DNA from: Anaerolinea sp.
GTDB taxonomy: Bacteria > Chloroflexota > Anaerolineae > Anaerolineales > Anaerolineaceae
NCBI GenBank assembly: GCA_029975055.1
Contig: JARKPU010000067.1
Coordinates: 62,001 to 126,000 of the forward strand
Reading direction: 5' to 3'
Length of the DNA stretch: 64,000 bases
The translations under genes and the position numbers were made by a program. Of the stretch, positions 57,856-64,000 are shown piece by piece; position 1 is the stretch's first letter, and every line of letters begins with the position of its first letter. The notes beneath the pieces were generated by a model. The model ran no database searches and was not told the origin of the DNA. It worked only from the letters and a program-made list of their open reading frames with translations.

Positions 57856-59889
57856 ATGATGAACTGGGTTTTTACGACTTTTTCGCTCATTCAGATCCTG
57901 ATTTCCCTGTTCACCCTGTTTGTGGCTCTGCGCTTGTGGCAGCACCGGGCCGTCTCAGGCAGCAGGGCTCTCGCGTTGATGATGCTGTGCGTGACGATCT
58001 GGGCGCTTGCCACCGGCATCGAGACGGCTTCCATCAGCACCCAGGCCAAGATCTTCTGGTCGAAAGTCGAATATATCGGCATCGCGCCGGCGCCGGTACT
58101 CTTCCTGCTCTTCATCCTCGGCTACACCAACCAGGAAAAGCTCTTTGCATTTCCCCGCACGGTTCTCTTGTGGGCCGTCCCGCTGGTCACCTTCCTGATG
58201 GCGCTCACCAACGAGTGGCACGGCCTGATGTGGAATTCGTTCACGCGCATCCCCGGCACCAACCTGATGCTCTACGGGCACGGGACGTGGTTCTGGGTGA
58301 ATGTTGTATTCGCTTATGGCATCATGGTCCTGGCGCTGGCCATGCTCCTGAGCGCAACGGTTCGCTCGCCCCAGTATTACCGCCAGCAGGCGTTTTCGCT
58401 CATCGTGGCCTCGTTCTTCCCCTGGCTCGGGAATATCGCCTACGTCACCAATATCGCCCCGGGTGAAGACCTCACCCCGGTGGGGTTTGCGGTCTGCGGC
58501 ATCATCATCACCTTCTCGATGGCCCGCCTGGGGCTTTTCGACCTGGTTCCGGTGGCCCGCGAGCAGGTCATCGAATGGATGGAACTGGGGCTGCTCATTT
58601 TGGATGACCGCGACCGCGTGGTTGACATCAACGAATCGGCCCGGCGGTTGCTGGCGCAGCTGGAAGGCCCTCTGCCCCTGCCAAAGACCGGCTGGGTGGG
58701 CCAGCCCGCCGCGCGGATTGCCTCAGCCTGGCCCGATTTCGCGCGCGTTCTTCCATTTGCGTCCGAAGGGAATTTTGAACTCACCTTGAACGGCAATGAG
58801 CCGCGCATTTTGGAATTGCGCGTTTCCATTCTGTCTGGCAAGCGGGGCAGGCGCACCGGCAAGATGCTCCTGCTGAACGATATCACCCGCCTCAAGCAGG
58901 TTCAGCAAGAAGCCCTGCGCGCGCGGGAGATCGCCGAGATACTCTCGCAAACCAGCAACGCACTCGGCTCGGCTCCCAGCCTGACCGCCGGGCTGGATAT
59001 CGTCCTCGAACAGGCCGGCCGCGTGGTGGCCTGCGATGGGGGCATGTTCCTGCTGCGCGATGATGGTTCGCTGCACATGGGCACCCAGCGCGGCCTCGAC
59101 CTGGATGCCGCCACCCTCGAGCAATTCTGTCCCGTCCCGCCGGATGAGGGCAACGAAGATGGGGCGTGGAGCGCCGTCAAGGCCGAAATTACCGCCTGCC
59201 TCAACGCCAAAGGGGCCGGTATTTGCTCCGAGCTGTGGGCGCCGATCTACTATAAAGAAAACCTGAGCGGGGCGCTGCTGCTCTTCCGCCGTTCACCGCA
59301 GGCCTTCACGCCCGATGACGAACACGTGGCGCAGGCCTTAGCGGTGCAGGTCTCCATCGCGCTCGAAAATGCGCGCATGTTCACCAAGGTGCAGAACCAG
59401 GCCATCACCGATGGGCTGACCGGTCTGACCAACCGCCGCCACTTCTTCACCCTGGCGGTGAACCTCTATGAACACGCCCTGCGCTACAGCGAACCTTACG
59501 CCATCATCATCATGGATATCGACCACTTCAAACGCGTCAACGACCGGTACGGGCACCTTTCGGGCGATGAGGTGCTGCGCGCGCTCGCCGCGCTCTGCAA
59601 GGGAATGTTGCGGAAGATCGATATCCTCGGGCGTTACGGCGGCGAAGAATTCGTGGTGGCGCTGCCCAACACCAGCCTGGAAAACGCCGTGCAGGTGGCC
59701 GAACGCCTGCGCCTGGCAATTGCCTCCGCCAGCTTTGAGTATCGCGGGCAGTCCATCCACATCACCGTCAGCCAGGGCGTGGCTGCCCTGGCGCACGACC
59801 AGGAAGAGTTCGAGACCGTCCTCGAACGCGCCGACCGGGCGCTTTACGCAGCAAAAAACGCCGGACGCAATTGCGTCCGCACCATTTAA
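57856..59889 (+). CDS. Diguanylate cyclase: HisKA_7TM, PAS, GAF, GGDEF
   Basis: 677 residues from the ATG at 57856, with AAGGAAGGGG upstream; the next ATG at 57859 is equally possible. Seven membrane helices (about 1-225) are followed by a PAS domain (about 240-350) and a GAF domain (about 365-510). GGDEF has the accepted variant RYGGEEFVVALP with DGLTGLTNRRHFF. It is a paralogue in design to the protein at 52935, with a GAF sensor added. Divergent from the GGDEF-EAL gene. Confidence 0.93.
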   Translation: MMNWVFTTFSLIQILISLFTLFVALRLWQHRAVSGSRALALMMLCVTIWALATGIETASISTQAKIFWSKVEYIGIAPAPVLFLLFILGYTNQEKLFAFPRTVLLWAVPLVTFLMALTNEWHGLMWNSFTRIPGTNLMLYGHGTWFWVNVVFAYGIMVLALAMLLSATVRSPQYYRQQAFSLIVASFFPWLGNIAYVTNIAPGEDLTPVGFAVCGIIITFSMARLGLFDLVPVAREQVIEWMELGLLILDDRDRVVDINESARRLLAQLEGPLPLPKTGWVGQPAARIASAWPDFARVLPFASEGNFELTLNGNEPRILELRVSILSGKRGRRTGKMLLLNDITRLKQVQQEALRAREIAEILSQTSNALGSAPSLTAGLDIVLEQAGRVVACDGGMFLLRDDGSLHMGTQRGLDLDAATLEQFCPVPPDEGNEDGAWSAVKAEITACLNAKGAGICSELWAPIYYKENLSGALLLFRRSPQAFTPDDEHVAQALAVQVSIALENARMFTKVQNQAITDGLTGLTNRRHFFTLAVNLYEHALRYSEPYAIIIMDIDHFKRVNDRYGHLSGDEVLRALAALCKGMLRKIDILGRYGGEEFVVALPNTSLENAVQVAERLRLAIASASFEYRGQSIHITVSQGVAALAHDQEEFETVLERADRALYAAKNAGRNCVRTI

Positions 59890-59970
59890 GGCCGGCTCAC
59901 CGGCGCGGCAGTGTCCCTGCTATCGATTTAGAGTGCTTACCACACAAACCGCAGAAAAAGATACGCGCGA

Positions 59971-60387
59971 TCACTGGCGCTCGGCCAGGATGGCCATGGC
60001 GATCAGGCCTTCTTCTTCCTGCAGAGTCGCAGCTTCGGCTTTGGCTTTATCGAAGGGACCGAGCAAATCGTTATTATCCGGCGGGGCGCTGAACGCGGCC
60101 GGGGCCAGGCCTCTCTCGGCTGCCAGCGCCGGGTTATGCTGCTGCAGACGCAGCGAGGCCGCCGTGTTCTGCCGGTCGTAGAGCGCAGGCGTGGAGGGCA
60201 AGGAGAAATTGGAGATCGTCGCCGAGAGCGTATAGAAGATCAGGATGCCCATCAGCCCCCAAACGGTCACCTGCCGCAGCACGTGGCGTGAAGGTTTCTT
60301 CGTGGAAATGCGCTGGTACAGATCGTCCGCGAATTCCTTTCGCGGAGACCTGCGGAAAATGCGCAAGAAGTTATCAGACCGTTTCAT
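59971..60387 (-). CDS. Single-pass membrane protein encoded with an ECF sigma factor
   Basis: 138 residues. The ATG at 60387 overlaps the sigma stop (ATGA). The first 36 residues are basic and likely cytoplasmic, followed by one membrane helix (about 38-58, VLRQVTVWGLMGILIFYTLSA) and an 80-residue outer part rich in Ala and Asp. The place and topology fit an anti-sigma factor, but no zinc-binding or DUF motif supports it. Alternative: a secretion or stress protein controlled by the sigma factor. Confidence 0.75.
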   Translation of the reverse strand: MKRSDNFLRIFRRSPRKEFADDLYQRISTKKPSRHVLRQVTVWGLMGILIFYTLSATISNFSLPSTPALYDRQNTAASLRLQQHNPALAAERGLAPAAFSAPPDNNDLLGPFDKAKAEAATLQEEEGLIAMAILAERQ

Positions 60388-60917
60388 TTTTCCCAGCGTT
60401 CGCGTAGATGGTTGACCACCCGGTACAGAATCGTTCCGACGTTGGTCTCGCTCAGACCGGTGAGTTGGGCGATCGTGCGGTTCGTCAGCCCGGAACCATA
60501 TTTGAGCGCGACCAGTTCCTGCTCGCGGGGCGGAAGCATGGCCAGCAGCTTGCGCAGACAATCCAGGTCGTCTTGCTCGAGGAGCTGCTCTTCCGGGCTG
60601 GACTGGCTGGCCGGGGCTTCCACCTCTTCGAGGGTGATTTCCATCGGCCGGCTGCGGAAGTAATCCATCGCCACGTTGTGAGCGATACGCAGCATCCAGG
60701 TGGAAAAGGCCGCCAGATCGTGCCGGTAGCTGTCGCGCTTGCGCCAGGCTTTCTCGAAGGTCAGCGCGGTCAGGTCTTCGGCAGTGGCATCTTCCAGCCC
60801 GCGATAACGGAAATAGTTGTAAATGCGCGGCAACAGCTCCGTATAAACGGTTTCCCAATCCAGAGTGACGGCCTGCGCGCCAAGCCGCCCAGCCAGTTCG
60901 AGTTCGGGAAGAACCAT
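60384..60917 (-). CDS. ECF-type RNA polymerase sigma factor
   Basis: 177 residues. Region 2 (about 22-95) has YFRYRGLEDATAEDLTALTFEKAWRKRD and STWMLRIAHNVAMDYFRS, the core-binding and -10 element helices. Region 4 (about 118-175) has LPPREQELVALKYGSGLTNRTIAQLTGLSETNVGTILYRVVNHLR, a helix-turn-helix. It directs RNA polymerase to a stress or envelope regulon. It overlaps the gene of a membrane protein that may hold it inactive. A TATAAA box is 11 bp before the ATG. Confidence 0.93.
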   Translation of the reverse strand: MVLPELELAGRLGAQAVTLDWETVYTELLPRIYNYFRYRGLEDATAEDLTALTFEKAWRKRDSYRHDLAAFSTWMLRIAHNVAMDYFRSRPMEITLEEVEAPASQSSPEEQLLEQDDLDCLRKLLAMLPPREQELVALKYGSGLTNRTIAQLTGLSETNVGTILYRVVNHLRERWEK

Positions 60918-61136
60918 ACCTCTATCTCTTTATACGCAAAAACCTGCCCAAATATCACACATCCCGGCGGGGAATCACCCCGGTGGAATGGGTCAATTGT
61001 AATCATTGTACAATCCGTGCCGCTTGCTGGCAATGAAAAATATATTCTATCCACGGCCGGGGCGAAAGGCCGCAGTGCCCTCACGGATGGGGTACAATTA
61101 CCTCCGCGCACCCCGCCCGCGCGAAAGGAAGCCGAC

Positions 61137-61682
61137 ATGCCCTACGAGCTGCTAGACCGCAAGATCATCTACTCAGGCCGCGTGTTCGATGTGGCCAGCC
61201 GCACCGTCCGCCTGCCAGACGGCCGCGCCCAGGCATACGACATCGTCGAGCACAACGGCGCCGTCACCATCCTGCCGCTCGATGCGGATGGCAGCATCGT
61301 CTTCATCCGCCAGTATCGCGTGGGCGCGGAATCGCAGCTCCTCGAGCTGCCCGCCGGTGTGCTCCACGATGGCGAAGACCCCGCCCTGGGCGCGGCGCGC
61401 GAAATCCGCGAAGAGACGGGCTTTTCGGCTGCCCGGCTCACCCGCCTGGGCGGCTTTTACATGGCCCCGGGCTACTCCACCGAGTACATGCACGTCTTCC
61501 TCGCCACCGGCCTCCAGCCCGACCCGCTCCCGCAGGATGACGACGAATTCCTGCAAAGCGAGCGCATCCCGGCCGCACAGGCGCTTGGAATGGCCCGGCG
61601 CGGAGAAATCCACGACGGAAAGACCCTGGTGGCGCTCCTGCTGGCCGAGAGCGCTCTGGCCCCTTTCCTTGAGAAGGTATAA
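61137..61682 (+). CDS. NUDIX hydrolase, ADP-ribose pyrophosphatase type
   Basis: 181 residues from the ATG at 61137, after AAAGGAAGCCGAC. The NUDIX box is GEDPALGAAREIREETGFSA with GxxxxxE...REExE spacing, preceded by LLELPAGVLHDG. FYMAPGYSTEYMHVFLATGL fits the ADP-ribose-type group. It likely breaks ADP-ribose or a related sugar nucleotide. TACAAT lies about 40 bp upstream. Confidence 0.92.
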   Translation: MPYELLDRKIIYSGRVFDVASRTVRLPDGRAQAYDIVEHNGAVTILPLDADGSIVFIRQYRVGAESQLLELPAGVLHDGEDPALGAAREIREETGFSAARLTRLGGFYMAPGYSTEYMHVFLATGLQPDPLPQDDDEFLQSERIPAAQALGMARRGEIHDGKTLVALLLAESALAPFLEKV

Positions 61683-61683
61683 T
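61678..61683 (+). promoter_or_regulatory. -10 box of the GH36-type gene
   Basis: TATAAT overlapping the end of the NUDIX gene, 32 bp before the next ATG; GAGGAA is the ribosome-binding site. Confidence 0.5.
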
Positions 61684-61715
61684 TAGCCCGAATTTCACCA
61701 CAGAGGAACGCATCT

Positions 61716-63806
61716 ATGCTCCCACCCACGCTCTTTACCTTCGGCAGTATCCAGATCCAAACCTATGTCCCGGGCGCCTTTCTCAGCATGGCGAACCGGC
61801 GCAAGCTCGACCATGTGTACACCTTCGCCAGCCCCAGCGTGGAGGTGAACGGGGTGCAGCGCTCTCGCTTCATCTACAGCGCCATGGCAGGCCAGCGCAC
61901 TCACCCGGGCGGGTGGGAAGACCTGGAGCTGCTCTTCGTCTCAGAAGGCGAGATCGACATCAACCTGCGCGTCACCTTCCGGCGGTATTTCAACTCGTCC
62001 ATCATGCGCGTCCGTTACCGCTTCGGCGCTTCGGCGCCCTGCAAGCTGACGAAATCCGCCGGGCAAGACACCCTTACGTATATTGACGTTAAGCTGCAAG
62101 AAAGCCAGCTCGCAGGGCTTACCGAGGTTTCGCTCAGCCAGTACGAGCCCGTCCTGCACTCTTACCAGCCCGGCATCGAGTTCTACTCGACCGATGAAAT
62201 TTTCTCCGGCCAGTCCTTTGCCGGGCCGCTGGTGTTCCTGGAGGGCGAGGAGGTGTCGCTGCTGCTGGCTTACGAACACGGCGCAGACGCCCCCGATTCC
62301 TTCCTGGGCTTTGAACTGCAGGAGGACGAGAACGGCCGGCGTTGCCTGCTCAAAGCGAAGCGCGGGAACTACTTCGATGGGCAGGAGATCGGCCCGAACC
62401 GGTTCTTCACCACGCCCTGGATGCAAATCGGCGTGGTGGAGGGCGACCTGGGAAACCTGTTCCCCCGCTACCGCGCGTTCGCGCTCAACGAACTCAGCCT
62501 GAACAGCGCCTCGCGCAAGCCTTATCTCTACTACAACACCTGGAATTTCCAGGAGCGCAACAAGCTCTACAACGGCCGGCCGTACCTGGAATCGATGAAC
62601 CTGGAGCGCATGCTGGCCGAGGTCGATGCCGCCCACCGCCTGGGCATCGATGTCTTCGTGGTGGACACGGGCTGGTTCACCCGCCCCGGTGATTGGGACG
62701 TCCACACCGGGCGCTTCCCCGATGGCCTGCGCGAACTGAAGCGCAAGCTGGATGGCTACGGCATGCAGCTGGGGCTGTGGCTCAACCCGCAGGCCGCCGG
62801 GCTGGCCTCGCAGATCTACCGCGAGCACCCCGAATACGAGATGACCCTGCAGGGCAAGCCGCACGAGCACTGGGTGGTCTGGGAGACGGAAGAGAGCACC
62901 GCCATGTGCCTGGCCTCCGGCTTCGCCGATTACTTCGCCGGGGTGATGCTGCGCCTGCGCAAAGAACTGGGCGTCACTTACTTTAAGTGGGACGGCGTGG
63001 GGCAGGCGGGCTGCGATTCACCCCTCCACCACCACGGCGGAGAGGCCAACTCGCCCCAGGAGCGCGCCGATTGCTATGAATTCCAGGCCGGGTTGCACAT
63101 GCTGCAGATCATCGAGAAGGTGACCGCCGCCTACCCGGATGTGATCGTGGACTTCGACGCCACCGAGTGCGGGCGCTTTGTGGGGCTGGGTTTCCTCGCA
63201 GCGGGGCGCTTCTTCCTGATCAACAACGGCCCCTACGCGCGCGACATGGACACGCCCGAAAGCCTGGGAATCAACCCGTACATGAACATGTACTTCTACC
63301 CCGGCGCGGCGCGCGCGCGCGTCTGCCGGCGCAATGCGCTCTATGACGCCATCCTGCCGTCCACGCTCTTCATGGTGCACTTTCTGCCCGACGGCCCGCA
63401 GCTCTCGCTGGAAAACAACCTGGCCTCGCTTGTCTTGGGCGGCAACGCCCTCTGGGGCGACCTGCCCGCGTTGACGCCCGAAGAGACGGCCTTCTGGGCT
63501 TCGAACCTGGCCGATTACAAGCGCGTGATCAACGCGGTGGCCAACGCCTACCCGCGCGTGCGCGGCTCGATCGGCACCAGCCCCGAAGTGCACGAGAAGC
63601 TCATCCCCGAGCTGGCCGCCGGTGTGGTGGCCTTCTTCACCGTCGCGCCGGGCACCTTCACGTACCAGACGCAGCCGCTGCAGCTCGAAAAGCTCGGCGA
63701 GGTGAAGGGCGCCGACGCCTGGGAGATGACTCACGACGGCCGCCTGAAACTCACCGTCACCCTCGGCCGCGACGGCGCGCGCACGGTGTTCGTCCTGCCC
63801 AAATAG
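61716..63806 (+). CDS. GH36-type glycosidase (alpha-galactosidase-like)
   Basis: 696 residues. An N-terminal beta-sandwich (about 1-270) is followed by a TIM barrel. DVFVVDTGWFTRPGDWDVH, LGLWLNPQ and YFKWDG are typical; Asp426 of KWDG is the expected nucleophile. The acid/base position is odd: most GH36 enzymes have an Asp after GRF, but here the sequence is DFDATECGRFV with Val489. Asp479, Asp481 or Glu484 may take over, or the enzyme has another reaction. No signal peptide, so it acts in the cytoplasm. 33 bp after the NUDIX gene, no transporter adjacent. Confidence 0.88.
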   Translation: MLPPTLFTFGSIQIQTYVPGAFLSMANRRKLDHVYTFASPSVEVNGVQRSRFIYSAMAGQRTHPGGWEDLELLFVSEGEIDINLRVTFRRYFNSSIMRVRYRFGASAPCKLTKSAGQDTLTYIDVKLQESQLAGLTEVSLSQYEPVLHSYQPGIEFYSTDEIFSGQSFAGPLVFLEGEEVSLLLAYEHGADAPDSFLGFELQEDENGRRCLLKAKRGNYFDGQEIGPNRFFTTPWMQIGVVEGDLGNLFPRYRAFALNELSLNSASRKPYLYYNTWNFQERNKLYNGRPYLESMNLERMLAEVDAAHRLGIDVFVVDTGWFTRPGDWDVHTGRFPDGLRELKRKLDGYGMQLGLWLNPQAAGLASQIYREHPEYEMTLQGKPHEHWVVWETEESTAMCLASGFADYFAGVMLRLRKELGVTYFKWDGVGQAGCDSPLHHHGGEANSPQERADCYEFQAGLHMLQIIEKVTAAYPDVIVDFDATECGRFVGLGFLAAGRFFLINNGPYARDMDTPESLGINPYMNMYFYPGAARARVCRRNALYDAILPSTLFMVHFLPDGPQLSLENNLASLVLGGNALWGDLPALTPEETAFWASNLADYKRVINAVANAYPRVRGSIGTSPEVHEKLIPELAAGVVAFFTVAPGTFTYQTQPLQLEKLGEVKGADAWEMTHDGRLKLTVTLGRDGARTVFVLPK

Positions 63807-63853
63807 CGGCAGCGCACACACGCTCTGCAACCTGCTTGGATAAGGAGGATATG

Positions 63854-64000
63854 ATGGCTAACCTGGGCATCCCTGAATTGTTTGTTATTTTGTTCATCAT
63901 CCTCCTGCTGCTTGGAACGCCCGCGCTGGTGCTGATCCTCATCCTGGCGCTGCGGCGGGCTGCCGGGGGCCAACCTGTCGCAGCGGCCTCTCCGGCTGCG
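63854..64000 (+). CDS. Small TatA-like membrane protein, N-terminal part (cut by window edge)
   Basis: At least 49 residues. The ATG at 63854 is preferred because AAGGAGG would be only 2 nt from the ATG at 63851. The start MANLGIPELFVILFIILLLL looks like a TatA membrane helix, but the usual GxxKLP hinge is replaced by a second hydrophobic stretch LVLILILAL before a basic and Ala-rich region. It may be an unrelated single or double-pass protein. The rest lies outside. Confidence 0.6.
   Translation, partial: MANLGIPELFVILFIILLLLGTPALVLILILALRRAAGGQPVAAASPAA

Noticed and set aside
63854..64000. True TatA
   Set aside because: The conserved FGxxKLP hinge is absent; only the first helix is TatA-like and the gene is incomplete.

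Overview
The window is about 64 kb of GC-rich bacterial chromosome. The gene set points to a filamentous-type Chloroflexota, most likely class Anaerolineae. Reasons are the DUF3090/SCO1664 pair, GH36-type glycosidase, 2-oxoacid:ferredoxin oxidoreductase, SARP/AAA/TPR regulators, HisKA_7TM-GGDEF proteins, LysM/M23 wall enzymes without any outer-membrane gene, and many genes with a -10 box placed so close to the ATG that the mRNA must be leaderless or nearly so. No rRNA, tRNA, CRISPR array, prophage or classical insertion sequence was seen. The taxon is an inference from gene content; no marker search was possible.

Layout. 1-3.6 kb: end of dnaE, lysS, greA. 4.0-6.3 kb: an eight-haem cytochrome c plus a polytopic membrane protein. 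6.4-9.2 kb: a four-subunit 2-oxoacid:ferredoxin oxidoreductase operon. 9.4-21.3 kb: housekeeping and envelope genes (LysM-M23 peptidase, AmrB/Memo, CNNM/CorC, METTL7-like methyltransferase, nadK, recN, a 1171-residue SARP-type regulator). 21.3-21.8 kb: a candidate structured RNA and a 77-bp tandem repeat. 21.8-30.5 kb: mutS2, nucleoside hydrolase, a LysM lipoprotein, rplS, a class-I amidotransferase, murI, and the DUF3090/SCO1664 pair. 30.7-35.4 kb: an overlapping operon of homoserine dehydrogenase, a degenerate thiolase-fold protein, a FolK-FolP fusion and a TPR protein. 35.4-40.6 kb: acetyltransferase, glutamate dehydrogenase, DegV, GT-C membrane enzyme.

40.7-47.3 kb is the standout: one minus-strand operon of three secreted or anchored multihaem cytochromes with 15, 14 and 26 CxxCH motifs (55 in total), followed by a two-cluster ferredoxin and an FAD/NAD(P)-type oxidoreductase. 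The 14- and 26-haem proteins are paralogues that share a 3 + 2n + 3 haem plan, with n = 4 and n = 10 tandem repeats of about 41 residues, and both carry a DUF5667-like helical N-terminal region. Together with the octahaem protein at 5 kb the window encodes 63 c-type haem sites. My inference is a transmembrane or extracellular electron conduit of a monoderm type, possibly fed from ferredoxin/NAD(P)H pools such as those the 2-oxoacid oxidoreductase would reduce.

47.5-64 kb: an ATC-hydrolase-like gene overlapping a PflX-type radical SAM gene, a lactate permease, a cyclase-family hydrolase, an RNase HI-like protein behind an attenuator-like leader, three c-di-GMP turnover proteins (two GGDEF, one GGDEF-EAL), MscL with an extra zinc ribbon, an alkyltransferase-like DNA-repair protein, an ECF sigma factor with a membrane partner, a NUDIX hydrolase, a GH36-type enzyme lacking the usual acid/base residue, and the start of a small TatA-like membrane protein. 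Three leaders (greA, gdhA, the RNase H gene) contain a promoter followed by an intrinsic terminator before the start codon, so attenuation is a recurring theme here.
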